Assembly: GCA_947172415.1 (NCBI GenBank)
Contig: OX359199.1
Coordinates: 2,134,001 to 2,198,000, forward strand
Source: Chondrosia reniformis
Taxonomy: Eukaryota; Porifera; Demospongiae; Chondrillida; Chondrillidae
DNA: 64,000 nucleotides
Reading direction: 5' to 3'
Shown here: in pieces, positions 55,385-64,000 of the stretch
Layout of the letters: each line of letters opens with the position of its first letter
How positions within the stretch are numbered: the first letter of the stretch is position 1
Position numbers and translations under genes: made by a program
Notes under the pieces: model-generated
The model's database searches: none
What the model saw: only the letters and a program-made list of their open reading frames with translations
What the model was told of the DNA's origin: nothing

Positions 55385-56186
55385 CTGATAAAGAGAACAG
55401 TTGTGGTTAGTACTAGTAATACATTTTAAAATTGAACTTTGCTGAACTCCACTCAAGCTGTATATACGTGTGCTGAATCAATATACTGAAAGGTTTAGCA
55501 TTTTAAACCATGCAGTTTTACTTTTGAGATTTCATTTATTTTGTGTATTACTTCATAGGTCATTATAATGGTCCAGAGATTATATATCTGAAATTAAAAT
55601 GTATGGCTATTTCCAATTTCAGTTGTGTCAATACATGTTTATGCAGAACTGTTACATTATCAATATATACTTATACAGACTGACTTTAGCTGCTATTTAA
55701 TACGTATCTGAAATACATGAAGTCTAGTTTAACACTAGTACATATATACCTACTAAATAAAGAATACGTATTATTTTAACTAAGTTTACTTATAGTGTTA
55801 TCTCATTTCATTAGAAAACATCCATAAAATATTATACTAGCTATTGAGGCATGCACCTTGTATCCTACTATCGACACTATCTAGATTAACTGAAGATAAT
55901 ATGCTTGCTATACCATTCTGCCACCTCATAGCTAGATTTGTCCATAATTGGGTGCTTTCTCATTACACGTATACCAGAATTTGATGTTTCACTACATTCT
56001 TAAATTCTTACATTAGAAACGTTTAATCTTCTACAAGACCTTGTACATTTGGGGTCCCACACCATATTCAACAAATCACATTAATGTAATAAAATCCATA
56101 ACATTCTACACACATTTAAACTTGGAACTGTTTCACAACAGTAGGATCACAATTACATAAGACTATGTATACTCAGAGTAACTTAC

Positions 56187-56378
56187 TCTTCAAACACTGC
56201 AAGTAATCACTACCAAACCTCTCCTTCTCAAGGAACTGGACTGTTTCCTGGATATTTTCAATTGGTTTGACAGATAGATAAGATAAAAACTTCCTTTCCC
56301 AATTTCCTCTTGCTAAAGCTATATTTTTACACTCTTCTTCATTTAGGACTTTGTCTTCATGACAAAAATGATACAAAA
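56187..56378 (-). CDS. Gene C CARD-like repeat 4
   Basis: 192 nt, phase 1/1, with FCHEDKVLNEEECKNIALAR, then WERKFLSYLSVKPIENIQET and VQFLEKERFGSDYLQCLK. It forms a subfamily with the next two, distinct from the FHHKEK type in gene A. Confidence 0.7.
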
Positions 56379-56945
56379 CTGTTGAAAGAGCAAACATTTT
56401 ACAGATCAAAAGACAGAGTCATGGTAACCTTGAATAACTCATTAACAGGTGCACATACCTATATACTCCAACTGAAGTGACTTTATAAAATAACATGAAA
56501 CACACTGACACATACATTAGTGGAGAGACATTATTTTAACTAAGTTTACTTATAGTGTTATCTCATTTCATTAGAAAACATCCATAAAATATTATGCAAG
56601 CCGTTGAGGCATGCACCTTGTATCCTACTATCGACACTATCTAGATTAACTGAAGATAATATGCTTGCTATACCATTCTGCCACCTCATAGCTAGATTTG
56701 TCCATAATTGGGTGCTTTCTCAATACATGTATAAAAGAATTTGATGTTTCACTACATTCTTAAATTCTTACATTAGAAACGTTTAATCTTCTACAAGAGC
56801 TTGCACATTTGGGGTCCCATACCATATTCAACAAATCACATTAATGTAATAAAATCCATAACATTCTACAACATTTAAATTTGGAACTGTTTCACAACAG
56901 TAGGATCACAATTACATAAGAATATGTATACTCAGAGTAACTTAC

Positions 56946-57137
56946 TCTTCAAACACTGCAAGTAATCACTGCCGAACCTCTCCTTCTCAAGGAACTGGAC
57001 TGTTTCCTGAATATTTTCAATTGGTTTGACAGATAGAAAAGATAAAAGCTTCCTTTCCCAATTTCCTCTTGCTAAAGCTATATCTTTACACTCTTCTTCA
57101 CTTAGCACTTTGTCTTCATGACAAAAATGATGCAAAA
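56946..57137 (-). CDS. Gene C CARD-like repeat 3
   Basis: 192 nt, phase 1/1, with FCHEDKVLSEEECKDIALAR, then WERKLLSFLSVKPIENIQET. The whole 760-bp unit (exon plus intron) at 56530-57290 duplicates 55770-56520. Confidence 0.72.
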
Positions 57138-57702
57138 CTGTGGAAAGTGCAAACATTTTACTGACACAGACGAAAAGAAGACAGAGTCAATGTAAACTTG
57201 AATAACTCATTAGCAGGTGCACATACCTTTATACTCAAGCTGAAGTGACTTTACAAAATAACATGAAACACACTGACACGTACATTAGCGGAGAGACATT
57301 AGTTTAACTATAGTGCTATCTCATTTCATTAGAAAACATCCTTAAAATATTATACTAGCTATTGAGGCATGCACCTTGTATCCTACTATCGACACTATCT
57401 AGATTAGCTGAAGATAATATGCTTGCTATACCATTCTGCCACCTCTTAGCTAGATTTGTCCATAATTGGGTGCTTTCTCAATTCATGTATAAAAGAATTT
57501 GATTTTTCACTACATTCTTAAATTCTTATATTAGAAACGTTTAATCTTCTACAAGAGCTTGCACATTTTAGTCCCATACCATATTCAACAAATCACATTA
57601 ATGTAATAAAATCCATAACATTCTACAACATTTAAATTTGGAACTATTTCACAACAGTAAGATAACAATTACATAAGAATATGTATACTCAGAGTAACTT
57701 AC

Positions 57703-57894
57703 TCTTCAAACACTGCAAGTAATCACTGCTGAACCTCTCCTTCTCAAGGAACTGGACTGTTTCTTGGATATTTTCAATTGGTTTGAGAGACAAATGAGAT
57801 ACAAGCTTCCCTTTCCAATCTCCAATTGATAAAGCTATATCTTTACACTCCTCTTCACTTAGGACTTTGTCTTCATGACGAAACTGATGCAAAA
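57703..57894 (-). CDS. Gene C CARD-like repeat 2
   Basis: 192 nt, phase 1/1, with FRHEDKVLSEEECKDIALSI, then WKGKLVSHLSLKPIENIQET. It is intermediate between the two subfamilies (SHLS as in gene A, PIENIQET as in gene C). Confidence 0.72.
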
Positions 57895-58438
57895 CTGTGG
57901 AAAGTGCAAACATTTTACTAACACAGACGAAAAGAAGACAGAGTCAATGTAACCTTGAATAAATTATTAACAGGTGTACATACCTTTATACTCAAACTGA
58001 AGTGACTTTACAAAATAACATGAAACACACTGACAAATACATTAGTGGAGAGACATTATTTAGCTAACTTTACTTATAGTGTTATCTCATTTCATTAGAA
58101 AACATCCTTAAAATATTATACAAAAACAATTAATTAAATGTAGTGCTCCATAGAACCGAGACATATAATCCTGGACAAGTAGACAGTATATGGCATTGAT
58201 TTTAGATGATTTAACAATGAAAGTTACATGTTAGAAAATTTTGTCATTAAGTACAAAGGGCTATTTACTGTTATTCTTCCTCTTATGTAATAGCCTCAAT
58301 TTGATATACGTACATAATACAGTAATGATGACATTACATTCCGTTTATAGAATAGAGAGGACTATATTATCAACTTGTAACTTTCACTTCTTTAATGATT
58401 CATTATACAAAATATACACTTGGCTTGACACTAACAAG

Positions 58439-58784
58439 TAGTTCGAGTTTAAAAACTCATGGGGCTATCGCCCCCCCCCCCCCCCCCCCCCGAATTTACT
58501 CAAACTACTTGGCTGTATCGTTGGGCTTTAATATATTTTTCTTAATCCTAACGATTGAGGACGCGTAAGTGTCCTCAAAATTATAAATAGCGACAGAAAA
58601 GCTTCATTAACTAAAGCTTCTTGAACGCCGCCATTTGCAAAAACGATGTATTGAAGTATAAATTAAGTGTTATAATAGTTCCGTATAAATTCGTATTATA
58701 TACATATATATATATCCGTAGCATGAAGACATACATGAATCACGTTATGAAAACAATATAGGGGGCTGCCACAGGCAGCCCCTA
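58439..58784 (-). mobile_element. Terminal-hairpin element, copy 2, with a 21-base C run
   Basis: Inverted sister of 25789-26167. The GTAGTTCGAGTTTAAAAACTC end, GGGGCTATCGCCCC-type hairpin and GGGGCTGCCACAGGCAGCCCC end are all kept. The loop of the hairpin has grown to 21 C (58471-58491). The two copies sit in introns of paralogous genes but at different places. Confidence 0.72.
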
Positions 58785-59323
58785 AAAATAACTTGCTAGA
58801 AGAACAACATTTAGAGAAAATTTAATCAGCAGTGTAATATTTATATATAATATTTATATATAATGAAATGTATAGAAAGTACAAAGTGTCAAGTGTGTTT
58901 AGCTTTTAACGTTTGCCTCCACAATGTCAATCTACAGTATATACATTAATTACACAATTCACACCTCTTTTAAAGAGTATCTAATGTGACAGTCATATAT
59001 TTACATGGTATATAAAGTGTAGATTACAATTATCTACTACTCAAACTAAACAGACCACTTCTAGCTATATAAACTTCTGTTTCTATAAATATATTATAGA
59101 AATGGATAGTATGTATGGGAAAAGTAATATCATGCTTTATTTTTTGTGCAATGCAAGTATGCAAGTATGCATTACACATGATGATTTCAATCCAAGTCAA
59201 ATAGCATAAAATATCTCAGGTTATACTCATTAAGCAAGATATAAAGCCAATCATATTTAGTATAACTACAAATACACATGAAACTTTGTATCCCACTATC
59301 TGACACTATCTAGATTAGCTTAC

Positions 59324-59515
59324 TCTTCAATGGCCGCAAGTAATAACTGGCAAACTTTGCTTCCTCAAGGAATTTGACCACTTCTTGGGTGTATCCAAGT
59401 GACTTGGCAGATAGATGGGACACAAGCTTTTGTTTCCAATCATCACCAGCTGACCCTATATCTTTACACTCATCTTCACTTAGAATCTTTTCTTTGTGAT
59501 AAAAGTGCTGCAAAA
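59324..59515 (-). CDS. Gene C CARD-like repeat 1
   Basis: 192 nt, phase 1/1, with [20 protein letters not shown], then [20 protein letters not shown] and [18 protein letters not shown]. It belongs to the gene A subfamily, so the first repeat is the one shared since before the duplication. Confidence 0.72.
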
Positions 59516-59979
59516 CTGTAAAACAATGGGAAATCCTTATTGACTGTAGAATATCCTAAGTACATTGACTCAGAATGTCATTTAACTACCAAATTCAGTG
59601 GTACATTATCTCATCTTTAGAGAGTGGAACGGTTTCCTTCTTTATAGTTTATATTAATAGATGTAGTTAATCATGCTGGTTCCATAATCAGTAGGTTTGT
59701 AACTCTTCATTGCACAATGACTTCAATCTAAGTACCACAAATGTTATATTTCCTAGCACTTCAGGAGTTGGCTTGTAATGCAGATAATAATAATATTGTA
59801 TTAAGAGCCACATTAAGAGTAGTGCTGGACGATATTGACAACTGTCCCTTTTGAACATGATATGACTAAATATCATGTTATTTGGAATGTATAATAACAG
59901 CATACACTACAGCTAGCGTTCTTGTTGGGTAATGACTGATGGATTGAAGGTTTGGACTACTGAGACCATATTCACTTAC

Positions 59980-60058
59980 TGTGTTTGCACTGAGGACTAC
60001 ACATCCAGTCCTTCTCTGCCACACAAGGACAACGAGTGTCAAGTTTTTCTGATGCCAT
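59980..60058 (-). CDS. Gene C exon 1
   Basis: MASEKLDTRCPCVAEKDWMC followed by SPQCKH and an A|gtaagt donor in phase 1. It parallels gene A 28307-28382. Confidence 0.62.
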
Positions 60059-60545
60059 TGCAATGTTCTACAATACACACCTGTACGTGGAGGTCAAGGA
60101 GAATATCATTATATATTAGATACAATTATAGGACTTATATATATTTAAATAAAGGTCTTATATCGATATATTTTAATAGCTACTATGTAGCATAGAAACT
60201 TTAAGAGGAATATGACACTTGAGTGGCTAGCTAGTAGCTACAGTACCTACATATTTATATTCAACTGCTCTGTGTAGGTAAAACAGACTCTAATGGGATC
60301 ATCATGTAGTGACAGACCGTATGAGATCATCAACTAGATTATGCTGTAAAAACCTGCGCAGATAATTATACGGGCAACTAGATTATGTCACTCACGATGA
60401 ACTCGAAGGCGATCCAAAAGCGAAATCTTAGATATGTCTAAAACGGAGTTAGGATATGTCTAAGAGGCGTGACCCTCAAATAGTATGCTAGAGTAGGGTA
60501 CTACTCGCTATATAATTATCGTTTAATCTCTGTGTAGTGCGCGAA
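60059..60545. promoter_or_regulatory. Duplicate of the bidirectional promoter
   Basis: It parallels 28383-28919 between the divergent starts of gene C and the 5' DDX1 copy, sharing ACACCTGTACGTGGAGGTCA, ATGACACTTGAGT and AACTCGAAGGCGATCCAAAAG. Confidence 0.45.
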
Positions 60546-61014
60546 ATGACTGCATTTTCAGGTTAGTCAAGAAATGAGTGTTAGCTAACTTATAAATAGT
60601 CACAATTTGTTCCATTTTGTATATTAGAGCTAGGAGTGTTACCTGAAATAGTTCAGGCTATTGAAGAAATTGATTGGCTGTAATTTTGTAGCTTGTGTGA
60701 CAGCAGTTGAACCTATTTCATTCGTTTGTCCCTTTCCTTTATAAATACAGTCTCCCCACTGACGTACAAGCGGAGGCTGTTCCTTAATACTTGGAGGAGG
60801 AGACGTGTTAATGGTAATTCGATCTATAGGTCTCTCTACTCTCAAACAGCAGTTAATCAAAGTGGTATTAGTTAAGCCTGTCTCCTTCTCCTTAAATCCT
60901 TATAGGCTGCAGAGACGGGAAGTGGTAAGACTGGAGTGAGTTGTGTGTACTTGTGTGCATATGTGCTAATATCAATAAATAATCTAACACACCATTTCTC
61001 AAAGATACTACATC

Positions 61015-61160
61015 TACTTGACAATATATGGCATATAAGGAAGTAAACCTAGTGAGAGCTTTGGATGAAGATCCAAGAGTTTTCTCCTTCGTCTCTACTC
61101 CACTGGGCCAGACAGCTGTTTCTGGGAATTCCACCATTCATCAGTGACCCTGGGAATATG
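61015..61160 (-). repeat. Intron repeat with hammerhead, 5' DDX1 copy
   Basis: It parallels 29390-29520 in the duplicate. The motifs AGTGAGAGCTTTGGATGAAG and ACTGGGCCAGACAGCTGT are kept. Confidence 0.7.
61100..61153 (-). ncRNA. Type-I hammerhead ribozyme candidate
   Basis: The minus strand has CCAGGGUCA, CUGAUGA, a short stem II (UGG...CCA), GAAA, C(AGCU)G, UC, UGGCCCAGUGG. The cut is predicted between 61111 and 61110. Core and stem I are identical to the 29461-29515 copy. Confidence 0.68.
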
Positions 61161-61909
61161 TAATGTGACTTATAAATGTGTATCTCTGCTGTAGCTATAT
61201 TGTCTACAAGTAACTGAATTTGCTGGCAGTTGCTATGCAGCAGACATGTGTACATGCTATTCTTATTCATGTAGTCTATATGTGTGTGGTACTGCAGTTA
61301 GTTGCATCTGATGTCTGTGTTGTGTGATATAGGCCTTAGTCTTCCAGTGATACAAGTGGTGTACAAAACTATAAGAGACAGAAAAGAAGGGAAAATGGGA
61401 AAAAGAAGTGGAAAATCAAGTCAGTTGACTCACATGACATATAAACTTGTACTACATGATCTACACTAACTAAAACTGTCATTTGTAGATGAACCTGAAA
61501 AGCTTGTAATGAATGTGTACGACAGGAATGATGCTTTAGGTAAGTGTGTATTTATCATGTAACCACTTGACTCACATGCTTCTGAGCTATACAAGAAATG
61601 AACTAAAGAATGTATAACAATGTATGGATTGAAAAAATAGTTAATTGCACCCTCTGACAAGTAGACTTTCCATTGTATATAGGCCCATTTATCCCAAGGT
61701 TTAAGCCAGCTGCAAAGGCTATGATATGATAGGAATAATTAATCACTGGGAGATATTATACGTGACCAACGAAGTGACCATGTCTGATCTTGATTGTATA
61801 ATATGACCTGTAAAGTGTGTATCTCTGCTGTAGCTATATATAAGTCCCGATGGTGTGCTGTGTCAGTCTCGAGATCACAAGTCATGGCACGGCTGTAGAT
61901 CCACTGCAG

Positions 61910-62985
61910 CCAGCTGCAAAGGGCATGATGTCATAGTTAGTTAATAAAAGGAAGAATGGAGGAACTATGGACATTTTCTTTTGATGAGAGCACTATTGCC
62001 AAGCATAACTGGCAAAACATTTAACCCCCTATGTGTCTGCATGCTTTAAGTTTATACTTCAAAGAAGTATTAAAGATAATATTTCATATATAAGTACTTA
62101 GCTTTGGCAGAAATTTTCATATTCTAATCCACTATCTTATAATTGTGATTGTAAAGAACATAATAATATTGCATATCCATATGTACATAGAGCTGTGAAC
62201 ACAGGGGCATAGACACAGCTGATAAGGTGGGGGGAGGGGGGGTGGCTTGAAAAAACACTTCACAGATTAAGTGATATTTTCATAGTTTGTACAATTGTTT
62301 TGGACAGATTGCATATGCAAGAGTTTCTGGTATATTGGAGCATCATAGTGGTCATGGTGCATGGCTGGTATGAGTGACCACAAGTTAGCATATGTCTATG
62401 CATAAAAATATAGGTTGAGGCTAAAAAAACTGTGGCCCGGGGGGCTTAAGCCCCTAAAGCCTCATAACTGTCTACACCCTTGGAACATCAATCCATGGCC
62501 TCATGGTGTGTTAATTATATACATACGTACAAACTAAAAAGCATCATATATAAATTGCAACTACACTCAGGTAGTGATCATGAGTCATGAACAAACTATA
62601 ACATACTTTCCTTGTGCAGCTGATTGATATCCGTTTGAGGCTAAAGGAACTAGCTATAGGCTGTATGTATCATTCATAACATACATAATAGTATTCAAAA
62701 GGGGAATGATGTAAATAATCGCAGAATGTATATGACACATTAAAAATGAACTTATTTATAATTACTTGTAGGTAATGCATTCTGGTTTATACACATTATT
62801 ATGTACATTTCCTACACCAATGACTTAGTATAACAATATAGATAATTTAAAGAATACAAGAATGGAGGACAGTATACAGCATTACTATGTATTACTGAAT
62901 TTAACTAGTGGAAGTACTATGACATTTTATGTACATATACGTAGTGCTAATATATACTATATATAGGGAAAATATATACTCCAAT
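61910..62985. other. Intergenic, no gene seen; old repeat
   Basis: It has a G-rich run (GGTGGGGGGAGGGGGGGTGG near 62227) and CCCGGGGGGCTTAAGCCCC near 62437. The motifs GGGGCATAGACACAG and CTGTCTACACCCTTGG look like the two ends of a degraded transposable element (about 62195-62485). No coding signal. Confidence 0.45.
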
Positions 62986-62986
62986 T

Positions 62987-63270
62987 TTATGAACATTTGT
63001 CTTTAGCAATTTCTTTAGCTAGTTGAGTCATATCTAGTCCTGGTTGCTTTAGCTTGTTACAGAACTCTGTCCATGTTGGATTCTTAGTGATCTCTAACCA
63101 TTTGTTGAGAATCAATATGCACTTGTCCTGGGGTGTTAATTCACCAGAATGTATGGAGAGGACATAGTCCTTAATACCAAGGACTATTCCTAATGGCAAC
63201 AATTTACTTGATAGTTTACCAACATAAGGTAACAACGTCTCTATTGTAAGTGGACCCCTCACAGCCAGCT
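62987..63270 (-). CDS. Death-domain C-terminal exon of a further gene (gene D)
   Basis: It encodes LAVRGPLTIETLLPYVGKLS, SKLLPLGIVLGIKDYVLSIH, CILILNKWLEITKNPTWTEF and KLKQPGLDMTQLAKEIAKD. It shows the Death-domain hallmarks: kLlpLGi.LGi, iLnkWLe, tWtef...L, lA..i. The acceptor is tatatacag at 63271-63272. The rest of the gene lies beyond the right edge or was lost; no other exon was found up to 64000. Confidence 0.75.
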
Positions 63271-63332
63271 CTGTATATACAAGTAATAAACATATTTGTA
63301 TATTTATATATTGATTTAACTTAAGGTACATA

Positions 63333-63857
63333 CATATATGACCGTCATTGCAAAAAGGGGCATTTTCGTGTATGCAACGGAAATTGCGTTTTTGGTATCA
63401 TTCGAAAGGGCTTTCGTAGTGCTAGCGAATGGTGCAATTGGAAGTGTCATAGCTGTTACGGATCCAAAGTTACGACACTTTGAAAAGAGAACCGTTCCCA
63501 AATGCATTATGTAAAACAGCTTTTAAAATTTTACTTCCAATTAGATATAAAATGATGACATCATTGATTGCACAATCTCAATCAAATTAAATCAACTCTA
63601 GTTGAATGATAATGATATTCACCATTCCATATATAGAACAAAATGGCATATTTCCGGTAGCTTCTATTTATGAAGATTGGATCTATTGCACAAACAAGAC
63701 TGAAATAAAAATGGCGACATTGGGAAAGGTTATAGAGTAACGAATATTTAAAGAAAATCACACTTTTGACTATTTTGCCATGACATTTTTAAAATGCCTG
63801 TACTGAACATAATGCTAAAGTGCGAAAATGCCCCTTTTCGCATGGACGGTCACATAT
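63333..63857. mobile_element. MITE with about 36 bp inverted ends
   Basis: The ends CATATATGACCGTCATTGC, AAAAAGGGGCATTTTCG and the mirrored CGAAAATGCCCCTTTT, GCATGGACGGTCACATATG bracket 525 bp. Fragments of the GACGGTCACAT end recur at 10104 and 54226 in the paralogous introns. No coding sequence. Confidence 0.8.
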
Positions 63858-64000
63858 GTATACTGTATATAACTTTTTGGCTTCCTAAATAGCACACATT
63901 ATTTCAATTAAGGTATATACTTCTTATTAACTGTTAAGACTAACGCATAGTGACGCTTTTCAGCTCGGCAATACACATGAAGTAGAGCATGAACTAGTGT

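Larger units (their letters stand above)
42702..60058 (-). pseudogene. Multi-CARD-like / ZU5 / UPA gene C, damaged paralogue of gene A
   Basis: Exons in order: 59980-60058 (start), CARD-like 59324-59515, 57703-57894, 56946-57137, 56187-56378 and 55175-55384, then 54734-54856, 54570-54668, 54315-54527, 51337-51536, 50815-50854, 50642-50741, about 50521-50582, ZU5 49837-50399, UPA 49645-49776 and 43987-44194, 43871-43927, and a CARD-like end 42702-43024. Two lesions are visible: the acceptor of 54315-54527 is AAA instead of AAG, and the acceptor of 50642-50741 is shifted by one base, breaking the frame. If unannotated alternative sites rescue these, it could still be expressed. The intron 44195-49644 contains the 4.9 kb Tc1-like element. 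Confidence 0.65.
60546..61910 (+). pseudogene. DDX1: DDX1 5' copy, exons 1-7, truncated
   Basis: Exon 1 60546-60561 (MTAFS) and exon 2 60634-60679 (VLPEIVQAIEEIDWL) are intact and join in phase, unlike those of the main copy. Exon 3 (60752-60815) has one base too few (GCTGTTCCTTAA), giving a stop. The exon 5 copy (61338-61421) keeps the A-run that the main copy has lost. The exon 7 copy starts correctly (GVLCQSRDHKSWHGCRS) but breaks at about 61908 into CAGCCAGCTGCAAAGG, also seen in the upstream intron (61702), pointing to a rearrangement. Nothing of the helicase core beyond Walker A is present. Confidence 0.82.

Noticed and set aside
1..64000. tRNA and rRNA genes
   Set aside because: I looked for tRNA A/B-box patterns with cloverleaf pairing and for rRNA-like GC-rich conserved blocks and saw none that could be supported by eye.

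Overview
This is eukaryotic, almost certainly metazoan, nuclear DNA. It is AT-rich, with GT-AG introns, short exons, and no operons or ribosome-binding sites. DDX1, ZU5-UPA-Death proteins and CARD-like domains point to an early-branching animal. A demosponge such as Amphimedon would fit, but no species-specific marker is visible, so that is a guess.

The backbone is a repeatedly duplicated locus with two host genes arranged head to head: (i) a minus-strand gene for a protein with several CARD-like domains, then ZU5, UPA and a C-terminal death-fold domain; (ii) a plus-strand DDX1 RNA helicase gene. Unit 1 has CARD/ZU5/Death gene A (28382 down to 4461), whose 19 exons splice in frame to a predicted 1104-residue protein, and a near full-length but damaged DDX1 (28920-37306). 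Unit 2 has a stray DDX1 SPRY exon (37424-37577) and a 5'-truncated, damaged ZU5 gene B (41750 down to 37834). Unit 3 has a two-exon DDX1 fragment (41797-42112), gene C (60058 down to 42702, damaged) and a 5' DDX1 copy (60546-61910). A further Death-domain exon (62987-63270) leaves the window on the right. A separate unrecognised spliced gene lies at the left edge (about 1-3166).

Transposons sit mainly in the introns of genes A and C: a 5'-truncated Ty1/copia element (about 12170-15318); an ISL2EU-like element with a SAP/SWIM/YqaJ gene and a THAP/DDE gene (15812-19498); a 4.5 kb pogo-like element with about 200 bp inverted ends (22499-27022); and a 4.9 kb Tc1-like element (44359-49280) whose inverted ends hold arrays of an 11 bp unit and which carries an intact BEN-domain gene besides its transposase. 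There are also many MITEs, foldbacks and a minisatellite that repeatedly copies a DDX1 splice donor.

The most notable signals are: tandem expansion of a 192-nt, phase-1/phase-1 CARD exon; the BEN-carrying Tc1-like element; and an intronic repeat family whose minus strand folds as a complete type-I hammerhead ribozyme. All domain calls were made by eye from motifs; no database was searched.
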